From assembly GCA_036563805.1 (NCBI GenBank), contig DATCLS010000061.1, positions 51,344-115,343 of the forward strand: a stretch of 64,000 nt of DNA, in the 5' to 3' direction. Source of the stretch: DATCLS01 sp036563805. GTDB lineage: Bacteria; Actinomycetota; Acidimicrobiia; Acidimicrobiales; VFJN01. Positions 7,696 to 15,913 of this stretch are shown here, piece by piece (the first letter of the stretch is position 1; each line of letters opens with the position of its first letter). The translations under genes were made by a program, and so were the position numbers. The notes beneath the pieces were generated by a model. That model did not search any database, was not told the DNA's origin, and was given only the letters and a program-made list of their open reading frames with translations.

Positions 7696-8667
7696 GCCGG
7701 CGTCCTCGCCCATGCCGGCGACGGCGGCCCGCAGGGCGTCGACGGCCGAGATCCGGGGCTGCCAGCCCAGCTCGGACCGGGCCCGCCCCGTGTCGAGCAG
7801 CGGCAAGCCCATGACCAGGTCGAACAGGTGGGGGTCCGACGGCACCAGCCGCAGGTGCCAGGCGGCGGCCAGGCCGGCGCGCACCAGCGCGGGCGGCAGC
7901 TCCACCAGGCGCCCGCCCGTGATCCCCGCCACCTCGGCCCCGCCGATGACCGGCTCGGCCGCCAGGTTGAACGCGCCGCGGGCGTCGCCCAGGGCGGCGG
8001 TGACGAACGCCGTCGCCGCGTCCCGGCTGTGGAGCGCCTGGAACCGGAGGCCGGCCGGGAACGGCTGCGCGGGCAGCCGCCCGGGGCGCAGCAGCGGGGG
8101 CGGCAGGAGGGGGCCGGCGAACAGCCGGCGCTGCTCGGGGCCCGACGTCTTCTTGAACACGAACGCCGGTCGCATCCGCACGACCCGGACGTCGGGGTGC
8201 CGGGCCTCGAAGGCGTCGAAGGTCCGCTCGACGTACGCCTTCTCCCGGCCGTAGGTCGAGGTCGGCTGGCTGTGGGTGAGCCACGACTCGTCCACGGTCC
8301 GACCCGGGGCGGGCGAGTACGCCCCGACCGACGACGAGTAGACCACCGCCCCGACGCCGGTGGCGCCCACCGCGGCCAGGATGCGGGCGCTGCCCACCGC
8401 GTTGACCTCCCAGGTGGTGAGCGGCCGGTGGGTGGGTTGGAACGCCCAGGCCAGGTGCACGACGGCGTCGGCCCCCTCGAACAGCGGCTCGAGCGGGTCG
8501 GCGGTCACGTCGGCGGCCCGGAAGCGGACGGGCGTCGAACCGGCCCCCAGCTGGGTGGGCGGCCGGCGGGCGACCGCCACGACCTCGGTCACCCGGGGGT
8601 CGGCGACCAAGGCGTCGACCAGGCTGGTCCCGATGTTGCCGGTGGCGCCCAGGACGACGATCCGCAT
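7663..8667 (-). CDS. NAD-dependent epimerase/dehydratase family protein (extended SDR)
   Basis: This 334-residue Rossmann-fold enzyme starts at MRIVVLGATGNIG; the glycine-rich NAD(P) motif is at residues 7-13. I chose the ATG at 8667 because the frame upstream of it is Arg/Pro-rich non-coding sequence and the fold begins exactly there. The catalytic YxxxK is seen in STYGREKAYVE, preceded by the Ser-rich strand YSSSVGAYSP. Family members act on nucleotide sugars, steroids or other alcohols, and the substrate here is unknown. The C-terminus abuts the 68-bp repeat block. It diverges from the conserved hypothetical gene at 8742, with 74 bp between the starts. Confidence 0.85.
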   Translation of the reverse strand: MRIVVLGATGNIGTSLVDALVADPRVTEVVAVARRPPTQLGAGSTPVRFRAADVTADPLEPLFEGADAVVHLAWAFQPTHRPLTTWEVNAVGSARILAAVGATGVGAVVYSSSVGAYSPAPGRTVDESWLTHSQPTSTYGREKAYVERTFDAFEARHPDVRVVRMRPAFVFKKTSGPEQRRLFAGPLLPPPLLRPGRLPAQPFPAGLRFQALHSRDAATAFVTAALGDARGAFNLAAEPVIGGAEVAGITGGRLVELPPALVRAGLAAAWHLRLVPSDPHLFDLVMGLPLLDTGRARSELGWQPRISAVDALRAAVAGMGEDAGQPTPPLAGST

Positions 8668-8741
8668 GCCCGGTGCTTCCACCGGGCCGGCCACCGAACC
8701 GGAAACCCGGTCGGGGCCCGTCCCGGCGGGTAGTGGACGGC

Positions 8742-9287
8742 ATGACCCACGTTCCCCCGCCCGCGCCCGCGGGCGCCGATCCCGCTGAGCCCACCGCGTC
8801 CGGCGCCGAGGCCGACCCAACGGCGACGTCCCGCGCCGAGGTCGCCCCGACGGCGACCCGGCCGGAGGCGCCGCGGACCGTCCGCTTCCCCTTCGAGTTC
8901 GACGCCCGGTTCGTGCCGCTCGCCCTCCCGTTCGGGGTGCTGCCGACCACCGCCTACATCGAGGTCGGCGACGGCGAGGTGCTGGTGCGCTTCGGCCCGT
9001 GGTCGCTGTCCACGCCGGTCGCCAACGTGGCCGACGTGACGCCGTCCGGCCCGTACCGGTGGTGGAAGGTGGCCGGCCCGCCCCGCCTATCGCTGGCCGA
9101 CCGGGGCATCACCTTCGCCACGACGGCCGCCGGCGGCCTGTGCCTCCGGTTCCGGGAGCCGGTGCCGGCCGCGCTACCGACGTCCCGCCTCCGCCACCCC
9201 TCGGCCACCGTGACCGTGGCCACGCCGACGGCCCTGGCCACCGCGCTCGGCTTCGGCGACCGGTTCGACCGCCCCGCCCGGGGGTAG
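8742..9287 (+). CDS. Conserved hypothetical actinobacterial protein
   Basis: The protein has 181 residues. The first 50 are Pro/Ala/Thr-rich and probably disordered. The rest is a compact beta-rich domain with Phe and Trp landmarks (FPFEFDARFVPLALPFG, RFGPWSLSTP, GPYRWWKVAGP). I recognise the general pattern from mycobacterial hypothetical proteins but cannot assign a function. No signal peptide or membrane helix is evident. The ATG at 8742 is preferred over an in-frame ATG at 8673, because 8673 lies in the divergent promoter region and the extra residues are Arg/Pro-rich. The universal stress gene follows 4 bp after the stop, so the two are probably co-transcribed. Confidence 0.7.
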   Translation: MTHVPPPAPAGADPAEPTASGAEADPTATSRAEVAPTATRPEAPRTVRFPFEFDARFVPLALPFGVLPTTAYIEVGDGEVLVRFGPWSLSTPVANVADVTPSGPYRWWKVAGPPRLSLADRGITFATTAAGGLCLRFREPVPAALPTSRLRHPSATVTVATPTALATALGFGDRFDRPARG

Positions 9288-9291
9288 GCCC

Positions 9292-9750
9292 GTGACCATG
9301 AGCCGCATACTCGTGGCCGTCGACGACAGCGACGCCTCCCGCCGGGCGGCCGCCTTCGTCGACGGTTTCTTCCACGGCCAGGACGACGTCTCGATCGTGG
9401 CGCTCAACGTGGCCCACGTGCCGGTGGAGTGGATGCCTGCCGTCCCCTACGGCACGGTCGCCCCGTGGCCGGCGGCCCCGACCGCCGACCGCGCCGCCGT
9501 CGAGGAGGCCATGGCCCGCGAGGAGGGCGAGGCCGAGGCCATGACCGCGGCCCGGGCGCCCCAGGGGGCCGAGGTCGAGGTGGTGTTCGGCGAGACCGTC
9601 GACGCCATCCTGACGGCCGCCGAGGAGGAGGGCGCCGACCTGGTCGTCGTCGGCTCGAACGACAAGGGGTTCCTCCAGCGCCTGTTCGGCGGCTCGGTCG
9701 CCGAGGACCTGACCCGCCGCTCGCCCCGGCCCGTGCTCGTCGTCCCGTAG
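9292..9750 (+). CDS. Universal stress protein (UspA family)
   Basis: The protein has 152 residues and one Usp domain. It starts MTMSRILVAVDDSDASRRAA, with the N-terminal strand and Asp of the ATP site. It ends with the nucleotide-binding signature GSNDKGFLQRLFGGSVAEDL, matching G-2x-G-9x-G(S/T), so it is probably an ATP-binding Usp. The GTG at 9292 sits just after a GGGGTAGG ribosome-binding site. An in-frame ATG at 9298 is an alternative. It lies 4 bp after the conserved hypothetical gene. These proteins accumulate under starvation or low oxygen in actinobacteria, and no specific regulatory site is visible here. Confidence 0.92.
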   Translation: MTMSRILVAVDDSDASRRAAAFVDGFFHGQDDVSIVALNVAHVPVEWMPAVPYGTVAPWPAAPTADRAAVEEAMAREEGEAEAMTAARAPQGAEVEVVFGETVDAILTAAEEEGADLVVVGSNDKGFLQRLFGGSVAEDLTRRSPRPVLVVP

Positions 9751-9895
9751 CGCCGCCGGCCGTACCGACCGGGGCCGGCGCCCGGCGCCGCTCCCTCGCG
9801 TCGGCGGTCGGGGCCGCGGGCCGGCGGCGGGGTGCGCCAGGATCGGATCGGTTCGCCACCCGGCCGGGCGAGCTGTGCATCGTCGGCCGGTCGGG

Positions 9896-10012
9896 GTGCG
9901 GCAAGACGACCGGCAGCCCGAGCTCGACGACGAGAAGCTCGCCCTGATCGGCGCGCTGGCGGCCGACTACGAGATCCTCGAGTCGGAGCCGGACCTCGAC
10001 ACGCTCGACTGA
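9896..10012 (+). CDS. Possible acidic micro-protein antisense to the GNAT 3' end
   Basis: A 38-residue frame starts at a GTG and reads ...DDEKLALIGALAADYEILES, then EPDLDTLD-stop. It has near-perfect GC3 codons and an amphipathic acidic composition. In contrast, the opposite-strand GNAT frame ends with an atypical Gln/Ser-rich tail here, which suggests that this strand is or was the coding one. The 3' end overlaps the GNAT tail by 46 bp. No convincing ribosome-binding site is visible. It could be a real small gene or the C-terminal remnant of a lost gene. Confidence 0.3.
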   Translation: MRQDDRQPELDDEKLALIGALAADYEILESEPDLDTLD

Positions 10013-11322
10013 TCGCCGGACTGACGGCCGGGCGCGGCCGCCCGCGCCGGGCGCTCCGCCCACGCCGCCTGCTCCGCCGCGGCCACCCGGGGCGGGCGGA
10101 CCAGCTCGACCGGGCCGACCGGCCGCCGCTCGCGGCGGCGCAGGCGGCGGGCCCGGGCGCTCATGGTCAGGCGGCGGGCGACCAGGGCGGCGCCGCCGGC
10201 CCGGCCCGGCGCCACCACGGCGACCGACCGGGTCACGATCTCGGCGTTGGCCCACTTGCGCTTGTAGGGGAAGTCGCCGGCCCGCAGGTCGACCTCGGTG
10301 GCCCCCTCGACCCGCGAGCGGCGCAGCATCTCGCACAGCTCGGCCTGGCCGAGGCCGTACTTGCCCAGGTCGGGCTCGAAGGCGGCGTTGTCGCTCAGGT
10401 AGCGCCGCCCGACGTGGAACACCGTGGACACCGCCACCGGCCGGTCGCCGGCCCGGAGCACGGCCACCCGCGCCAGGCCGCTGGCGGCCAGCGCCCGCAC
10501 CACCGCCCGGGTGAACGCCTCGAGCCGGGGCGTGGCGAACAGGCGGGGCCCGGTGCCCGGGGCCCAGCGGCGGCGCAACATGTCGCGCATGGCGTCGAGG
10601 GCGCGGTCGATGTCGTCGTCCCTCCGCCCGGTGTCACCGGCGCCGGCCTCCCCGTCGCCGTCCCTGCGGTCACCGACCTCATCGTCACCGATCCCGCCGG
10701 CGTCGGGCCCGCCGATCCACCGGTACGAGACGGGGCCGTGGTCCTCGCGCAACCGGCGCATGCGCCGGGGGATGCCGTGCTTGCGGGCCAGGCGGTCGAG
10801 ATAGGCCTCGGGGTCGTCGAGGTCGGTGAACCGGACGACGGCGGCGTGGGCGACCTGGCCCATCGGCCGGCAGACGAGGTCGTCGCGCTCCTCGACCGCC
10901 GTCAGCAGGGGGCCGCCCTCGCGGAGCCGGCGCAGGTTGACGGCGGCGCGGCCACCCCGCACCAGCTCGCACAGGTGGTCGGTCAGGGCCGCGGCCGCCG
11001 GCCCGGGGTCGGGCCCGAGCAGCGGGTCGCCATAGTCGCCGTGCTCGGTCCCCGCCGGCACGAGGAGGTGGAAGCCGGCGCGCCCGGCCCCGGCGCCCGA
11101 CCGGGCGAACGGCGCCAGCCCGACCAGCTCGCCGTCGCGCCGGAGGAGGACGGCGTGCACCGCCCCCGGCCCGGCGAAGTGCCGGTACCAGGTGAGGACC
11201 CACGCGGGGCTGGCGAACGCGGTGGCGTCCGGTGACCGCTCGAGGAGCGCCTGCCACTCGCCGGCCACGCCTGCGAGGGCGTCGACGTCGGTCACCACCT
11301 CGATCTCGAGCCCGCCTGCCAT
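9967..11322 (-). CDS. GNAT-fold protein, BioF2-like/CelD-like acetyltransferase
   Basis: The protein has 451 residues. The N-terminal half contains FASPAWVLTWYRHFAG and ELVGLAPFARSG, typical of the Acetyltransf_6 (BioF2-like/CelD-like) family. The C-terminal half contains LSDNAAFEPDLGKYGLGQ and EVDLRAGDFPYKRKWA, which is the second conserved block of that family. An insertion of about 30 Asp/Gly/Arg-rich residues (about 200-232) separates them. Family members may transfer acyl groups to polysaccharide or peptidoglycan precursors, so a cell-envelope role is plausible but unproven. The last 80 residues are Arg/Ala-rich and probably not part of the fold. The ATG start has a good ribosome-binding site (GGGGGAGGGC). 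It diverges from another GNAT-like gene at 11437. Confidence 0.75.
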   Translation of the reverse strand: MAGGLEIEVVTDVDALAGVAGEWQALLERSPDATAFASPAWVLTWYRHFAGPGAVHAVLLRRDGELVGLAPFARSGAGAGRAGFHLLVPAGTEHGDYGDPLLGPDPGPAAAALTDHLCELVRGGRAAVNLRRLREGGPLLTAVEERDDLVCRPMGQVAHAAVVRFTDLDDPEAYLDRLARKHGIPRRMRRLREDHGPVSYRWIGGPDAGGIGDDEVGDRRDGDGEAGAGDTGRRDDDIDRALDAMRDMLRRRWAPGTGPRLFATPRLEAFTRAVVRALAASGLARVAVLRAGDRPVAVSTVFHVGRRYLSDNAAFEPDLGKYGLGQAELCEMLRRSRVEGATEVDLRAGDFPYKRKWANAEIVTRSVAVVAPGRAGGAALVARRLTMSARARRLRRRERRPVGPVELVRPPRVAAAEQAAWAERPARAAAPGRQSGDQSSVSRSGSDSRIS

Positions 11323-11398
11323 GCCCTCCCCCTTGGGACCGTGAGGTTACCGCGCGGGCGGGAGCGCTCTGACCATCCCCGACACTAGACCGCGCCGG

Positions 11399-11428
11399 TA
11401 GACAGCGCTCGCCCCGCGCTCGTAGCGT
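11399..11428 (+). promoter_or_regulatory. Predicted promoter for the 11437 gene
   Basis: A -35-like TAGACA (11399-11404) and a -10-like TAGCGT (11423-11428) are separated by 18 bp. The TTG start at 11437 lies 8 nt past the -10, so the transcript may be leaderless. The assignment rests only on consensus matches (TTGACA and TANNNT). Confidence 0.4.
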
Positions 11429-11436
11429 GGCGGTCC

Positions 11437-12552
11437 TTGGCGGTGCGAGTTCCTGAGCGGTTCCGGGTGGGCATCACCCGCCACCGACCCGACGATGCCG
11501 GCGAGGCGGCCGAGCTGGCCGCGTGGTGGCGCGCCGTCTTCGGTCCCGGCTGGCTGGCGCCCGAGCGCAACCGCTGGTTGTACGAGCAGAACCCCTGCCT
11601 CGGCCCGGACGGGCCCGGCCCGTGGGTGTGCCGGCGCGACGGCCGGATCGTCGGCCAGCAGGGGGAGGTGCCGTTCGACCTCCAGGTCGGCGGCGAGCTC
11701 CGCCGGGCGGTGTGGGCCGTCGACCTCCACGTCGACGAGGCCTGGCGCCTGCGGGGCGTGGGGCCGGCGCTGATCGCCACGCTGCTCGAGCAGCGCCCGA
11801 TCGTGTGCATGGTCGACCTGTCCGACGAGGGCTACGCCGCCTTCCGGGGCGCGGGCTGCACCGACCTCGGCCTCGTGCCCACCTACCGGCGGCCGCTCGA
11901 CGCCCGCCGCGCCCTCCACATGAACGGGGCGCCGGCCCGGCTGCGCCGGCTCGCCCCCGTGGTCGCCCCGGCGCTGCGAGCCGCCGACGGCCTGGCGGGC
12001 GCCGCAGTGCGCCTGGCCGGGGCCCGCCTGGTGCCGGTCGACCGCCTCGACGAGCGGACCGACGAGGTGTGGGAGACGGCTCGCCCCCACTATCCCGTCA
12101 TGGCCCGCCGCGACCTGGCCGCCCTGGCCTGGCGCATCGACGAGCGGCCCGACCGCGACCGCCTGCGCCGCTACTACCTCGTGCGGCGGGGTCGGGCGGT
12201 CGGCTACGTGGTGCTCCGCCCCACCGTGTCGTCCGGCGAGCCCTCGACCGTCGTGATCGACTACCTGGCGCCCCCGGCGTGGGTCGCCCCGCTGTTGCTG
12301 GCGGCCGGGCGGGCCGCCCACCGCCGCGACGGGGCCGTGGCCCTGTCGGTCAAGACCCGCAACGAGCGGGCCGACCGGGCGCTGCGGGCCGCCGGCTTCA
12401 TCCGCCGGGCCCGCGCCCACGACCGCCGGCTGCAGCTCCTCGTCCACTGCGCCGAAGACAGCGAGGCCTCCGCGCTGATCCACCAGCCCGGGGCCTGGTT
12501 CCTGACGGCTACCGACAGCAACCTCGAGCATCCAGTCGCTACCGACTCATAG
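11437..12552 (+). CDS. GNAT-superfamily acetyltransferase-like protein
   Basis: The protein has 371 residues. The N-terminal region holds WLYEQNPCLGPDG, VGQQGEVPFDLQVGG and AVDLHVDEAWRLRGVGPAL. The last segment has the RxxGxG/A-like acetyl-CoA-binding pattern of GNAT folds. A second fold-like repeat is visible around YLVRRGRAVGYVVLRP and ALSVKTRNERADRALRAAGF, suggesting two tandem GNAT-like domains. The substrate is unknown. The start is uncertain: TTG at 11437 fits the predicted leaderless promoter, and GTG at 11443 is possible. The divergent neighbour is also GNAT-like, suggesting a paired function, possibly in envelope modification as inferred from the next gene, a secreted cutinase. Confidence 0.7.
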   Translation: MAVRVPERFRVGITRHRPDDAGEAAELAAWWRAVFGPGWLAPERNRWLYEQNPCLGPDGPGPWVCRRDGRIVGQQGEVPFDLQVGGELRRAVWAVDLHVDEAWRLRGVGPALIATLLEQRPIVCMVDLSDEGYAAFRGAGCTDLGLVPTYRRPLDARRALHMNGAPARLRRLAPVVAPALRAADGLAGAAVRLAGARLVPVDRLDERTDEVWETARPHYPVMARRDLAALAWRIDERPDRDRLRRYYLVRRGRAVGYVVLRPTVSSGEPSTVVIDYLAPPAWVAPLLLAAGRAAHRRDGAVALSVKTRNERADRALRAAGFIRRARAHDRRLQLLVHCAEDSEASALIHQPGAWFLTATDSNLEHPVATDS

Positions 12553-12639
12553 TGCTCATACCTTGCGGTTTATTGACCCGTTTGGCTAAAGCGGGCCCCG
12601 CAAGGGACATCGGCCGGGCACGAGAGGGGAAGGCAGACC

Positions 12640-13422
12640 ATGTCCGAGGAATCGTCCGCGCCCGCGCTCGCGCCGCCGGCGGCCGGGCCGCACCGCCGTC
12701 AAGGCCGCCACCGCTGGGGGCGGCTGGCCGCCGGGCTCGCCGTCATCGCCGCGTCGCTGGCCGCGGTCGTCGCCACGGGCGGCGCACCGGCCGACGCCCA
12801 GACCGGGTGTAGCGACGTCGAGATCGTGACCGCCCGGGGCACCTGGGAGCCGCAGAACGCCTCGTTCCTGCTGCCGCAGGTCGCCAACCGCATCCGCTCG
12901 GGGCTGGCGGGCACCGACGTCACCGTCTACGACGTCGTGTATCCGGCGCAGCCCACCTTCGACACCAGCGCCCCGCAGGGCGTGCGCGACCTGGTCGACC
13001 ACGTCAACGCCGGGGCCCAGCAGTGCCCCAACCAGCGGTTCGTGCTGCTCGGCTACTCGCAGGGCGGTCTCGTCGTCGTCGACTCGCTGGTGGCGCCGGC
13101 CGGCCGCGCCTACCAGCAGACCGGCCCCGAGCTCTCGGCGGCCGCCCGGCAGCGCATCGCCGCCATCGGCACGTTCGGCAGCATGCGGTTCACCGCCGGC
13201 GAGCCCTACAACGCCGGCGACCCCGAGCCGGGGCGCCAGAGCCTGCTGCCCCGCCAGCGCGGCGCCCTCGACGCCTACGCCGACCGCATCATCGAGTACT
13301 GCTACCGGGGCGACTGGGTCTGCCAGAACACGGGCAGCTTCCTGACCCACATCGGCTACATCTTCGACGGGCAGGCCCAGCAGGAGGTCGCCTCGTTCGT
13401 GGTCGACCGGGTCCGTCGTTGA
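12640..13422 (+). CDS. Secreted cutinase-family serine esterase
   Basis: The protein has 260 residues and an alpha/beta-hydrolase fold. The N-terminus has an Arg-rich n-region, a hydrophobic core (about 29-48) and an Ala-x-Ala cleavage region (about 50-53), so it should be exported. The mature protein opens GCSDVEIVTARGTWEPQN, typical of actinobacterial cutinases. The nucleophile is Ser140 in LLGYSQGG. The Asp and His partners fit CYRGDWVCQNTG and FLTHIGYI near the C-terminus, with flanking cysteines for a disulfide. Substrates would be lipid esters or polyesters outside the cell. The ATG is preceded by GAGAGGGGAAGG. A 15-bp hairpin follows the stop, so the gene is probably monocistronic. Confidence 0.92.
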   Translation: MSEESSAPALAPPAAGPHRRQGRHRWGRLAAGLAVIAASLAAVVATGGAPADAQTGCSDVEIVTARGTWEPQNASFLLPQVANRIRSGLAGTDVTVYDVVYPAQPTFDTSAPQGVRDLVDHVNAGAQQCPNQRFVLLGYSQGGLVVVDSLVAPAGRAYQQTGPELSAAARQRIAAIGTFGSMRFTAGEPYNAGDPEPGRQSLLPRQRGALDAYADRIIEYCYRGDWVCQNTGSFLTHIGYIFDGQAQQEVASFVVDRVRR

Positions 13423-13468
13423 CCGCGACCGGTGGGCCGCCGCCCGGTCGGTCCACCGGTCCGCCGTC

Positions 13469-13505
13469 GGAGGCCGCGGTCCCGTCCCGGGGGACTGCGG
13501 CCTCC
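13469..13505 (+). terminator. Hairpin after the cutinase gene
   Basis: GGAGGCCGC (13469-13477) pairs with GCGGCCTCC (13497-13505), extended inward by a wobble and a GTCCC/GGGAC stem. It begins 46 nt after the cutinase stop. There is no U-tract, so termination is inferred. Confidence 0.5.
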
Positions 13506-13604
13506 GCCGCGCCCGGCCTCCGCCCCGTCCCAACTCGCGTGCCGGGGCTCCGGCCCGCCCGCTCCTCCGCCGCGTCCGGCGGCCGGGGCAGTAGAACTGG
13601 CCGC

Positions 13605-14075
13605 ATGCGGTTCCAAGCCGAGCACCGCTTCGCCGGGCCCGTCGAGGCCGTCGTGGCGCTGCTCGCCGACCCGGCGTTCCACCGCAGCCTCCAGCTCCCC
13701 GACGTCGAGCTGCTCTCGCTCGACGACCGCGACGGGCACCTGCGGTGCCGCTACCGGTTCGTTGGCTCCCTCGACCCGATCGCCCGGCGCCTGCTGGCCG
13801 GGCGCGACCTGACCTGGCAGCAGGACCTGCGGGTCGACCCCTCGGGCACGGGCTCGCTCTCGTTCCGGGCCGACGCCGACCCCCGCAAGCTGCACGGCTC
13901 CGCCAGCTTCGCCATCGAGCCCAAGGACGGCGGCTCGCGCCGGCGGCTCGACGGCCAGCTGGTCGTGGCCGTCCCCCTCATCGGCGGCCGCGCCGAGCGC
14001 AGCATCGTCCCCGGCCTCCTCCGCCGCCTCGACATCGAGGCCGAGGTGCTCGACGCCCGCCTCCGGGCCGCCTGA
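13605..14075 (+). CDS. DUF2505 family protein
   Basis: The protein has 156 residues and begins MRFQAEHRFAGPVEAVVALL, the recognised start of the actinobacterial DUF2505 family, a START/SRPBCC-like fold expected to hold a hydrophobic ligand. Later blocks YRFVGSLDPIARRLLAGRDL and LVVAVPLIGGRAERSIVPGL fit the family. The ATG at 13605 is chosen because the family's own start lies exactly there; the open frame upstream is a shadow running through the cutinase gene. No signal peptide is seen. Function is unknown. It converges with the GMC dehydrogenase gene across a strong GC hairpin. Confidence 0.82.
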   Translation: MRFQAEHRFAGPVEAVVALLADPAFHRSLQLPDVELLSLDDRDGHLRCRYRFVGSLDPIARRLLAGRDLTWQQDLRVDPSGTGSLSFRADADPRKLHGSASFAIEPKDGGSRRRLDGQLVVAVPLIGGRAERSIVPGLLRRLDIEAEVLDARLRAA

Positions 14076-14109
14076 CCGAGGGCCCGGCCCCGGCCGCGCG
14101 GCCACCCCG

Positions 14110-14136
14110 GGCCCGGGCGCCGATCGCCCCCGGGCC
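14110..14136. terminator. Bidirectional terminator-like hairpin
   Basis: GGCCCGGG (14110-14117) pairs with CCCGGGCC (14129-14136). The hairpin sits in the 62-bp gap between the convergent DUF2505 and GMC genes and immediately precedes the GMC stop codon. Confidence 0.45.
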
Positions 14137-14137
14137 G

Positions 14138-15913
14138 TCAAGCGTCCACGGTCGCCAGGCGCTCGGTGACACGGGGATCGGTGGAGACGACCGGCGACTC
14201 GGTGGCCACCCAGGGGTCGCCGTCGAAGTAGCGCTGGAAGATCCGCTCGGCGGTGCGGGTGGCCAGCGCCTGGGTCGTGAGCGTCGGGTTCGGCCCGCCC
14301 AGGGCGTTGGGCAGCGCCGAGTTGTCGGCCACGAACAGGCGGCCGACGCCCCGCGCCTCGGCGTTCTCGTCGAGGACCGAGTCGGCCTCCGACGCCCCCA
14401 TCCGCATCGACGACTGCACGTGGAGGATGAGCGGCGCCCAGTCCAGGCGGTACACGGCCCGGGCCCCGGCGCCCCGCAGCAGCTCGACGGCCTTGCGCAC
14501 GAGGAACTCCCGGTTGGCCAGCGTGCGGGCCGTGCGCCGCCGCTGGTGGAACTGCACCTTGGCCACCGGCCCGTGGGCGTCGGCCGGCAGCGCCGAGAGC
14601 GTCACCCGGTTCTGGGCCTCGACGTCGTCGTCGGTGATGACCAGCACGTTGAGGAGCTTGTCGGCGTTGCCGGCCAGCACGTCCTTGAGCTCGGGCCCGA
14701 TGACCCGCCCGGCGGGGCCGTCCCACGGCCCGGTGGCGCCGCGGCCGTTGCGGTAGTGGCCCCGGATGCCGCTGTCCGACAGCGTGAAGCTGAACGCCTG
14801 GAGGGCCGGCGGCAGGCCCACGTTCTCGAGCCCGCCGTAGCCGGGGAAGTCGCACCGGGCCGACGAGCCGACGCCCTTGCTGTTGCCGGTGTCCTCGTCG
14901 AACCGCCCGATAACCCAGTCGAAGAAGTGGTCGGTGTAGCCCCGGCCCACCCAGCCGTTGGCGTTGGGGAGCCCGCTGTTGAGCCACAGCCGGGGCGTCT
15001 CCGTGCAGCCGCCGGCCAGCACCACGACGGTGGCGTCCTCGCGGTGCGTGTCGCCGGTACGGGTGTCGCGCCAGGTCACGCCGGTCGCCACCAGCCGCCC
15101 GCCCCGGGTCTCGGTGTGGACCCGCGTCACGAAGGCGTCGGTCACCAGCGTGATCGGACGCCCCTCGGGCGCCCAGGCGTCGGCGGTGAGCGCCATGGGG
15201 ACGTAGCTGTTGTCGGTCGAGCGCTTGGCGAACAGGTTGCGGGGCGCGGCGATCGGCTGCATGCAGCCCTGGAAGCAGTGGCCGCAGAACGTGCAGCCGG
15301 TGGCCTGCGGGAAGCGCAGCTGGCTGGGGTCACGGGTGCGGCCCGCCGTCCCGCCGGGCTGGAGGATGGCGTTCTCCTGGGGGCGGTAGCTGGCGCCCGT
15401 CGTGGTCTTGGTCGTCTGGACCGGGATCCCGAGCGTCTCGCAGCCCCGGAAGAACCGCTCTTCCTTCGTCCCCATGGCGGCCGTCTGCACGGGCAGCGTG
15501 GCCTCCACCCACTCGTAGTAGGGGACGAGCTCCTCGTAGGGGAACGGGAAGCGGTGCGCGGTGTCGTAGGCGCCGGCGTCCGGCCCCTCGTAGCCGGCGA
15601 ACACGCCCGGATAGGCCCGGGGGCAGTTGCCGTAGTAGTGCTGCGTGGTGCCGCCGACGCCGGAGAGCTGCCACAGGAAGGAGTTCTGCGGCGTCTCCCG
15701 GAACCAGGCCGGCTTCGACCGGTCGGACGGCCCGAAGCGGAAGAACCCGGAAAGCGGGTTGTTGGCGTCGTTCTCGAAGTGGGTCCACTCCTCGCGGGGG
15801 CGGCCGTGCCGGGGCCCGGCCTCCAGCAGCAGCACGTCGATCCCCCGCCCCGCCAGCTCCTTGGCCACGACCGGCCCACCGCCGCCGGCCCCGACCACGA
15901 TCACGTCGGCCAT
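14138..15913 (-). CDS. GMC-family FAD-dependent oxidoreductase with a ferredoxin-like Cys motif
   Basis: The protein has 591 residues. The FAD-binding start is MADVIVVGAGGGGPVVAKEL and the C-terminal GMC block is SSMRMGASEADSVLDENA, then LFVADNSALPNALGGPNPTL. His and Asn of the active site lie in LILHVQSSMRMG and GGPNPTL. A segment CTFCGHCFQGCMQP has CX2CX2CX3C spacing, as in ferredoxin motifs. Similar Cys clusters occur in some bacterial alcohol/sterol dehydrogenases of this family, but whether they bind Fe-S is not shown here. It oxidises an alcohol or sugar, substrate unknown. Its ATG shares one base with the stop of the upstream Tat-exported partner. The large open frame upstream is a shadow of that partner. 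Confidence 0.88.
   Translation of the reverse strand: MADVIVVGAGGGGPVVAKELAGRGIDVLLLEAGPRHGRPREEWTHFENDANNPLSGFFRFGPSDRSKPAWFRETPQNSFLWQLSGVGGTTQHYYGNCPRAYPGVFAGYEGPDAGAYDTAHRFPFPYEELVPYYEWVEATLPVQTAAMGTKEERFFRGCETLGIPVQTTKTTTGASYRPQENAILQPGGTAGRTRDPSQLRFPQATGCTFCGHCFQGCMQPIAAPRNLFAKRSTDNSYVPMALTADAWAPEGRPITLVTDAFVTRVHTETRGGRLVATGVTWRDTRTGDTHREDATVVVLAGGCTETPRLWLNSGLPNANGWVGRGYTDHFFDWVIGRFDEDTGNSKGVGSSARCDFPGYGGLENVGLPPALQAFSFTLSDSGIRGHYRNGRGATGPWDGPAGRVIGPELKDVLAGNADKLLNVLVITDDDVEAQNRVTLSALPADAHGPVAKVQFHQRRRTARTLANREFLVRKAVELLRGAGARAVYRLDWAPLILHVQSSMRMGASEADSVLDENAEARGVGRLFVADNSALPNALGGPNPTLTTQALATRTAERIFQRYFDGDPWVATESPVVSTDPRVTERLATVDA

Noticed and set aside
12553..12639. AT-richer TTGCGG...TAAAGC segment as the cutinase promoter
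   Set aside because: The hexamers are only loosely matched and several placements are possible. I could not choose one, so no promoter is annotated.
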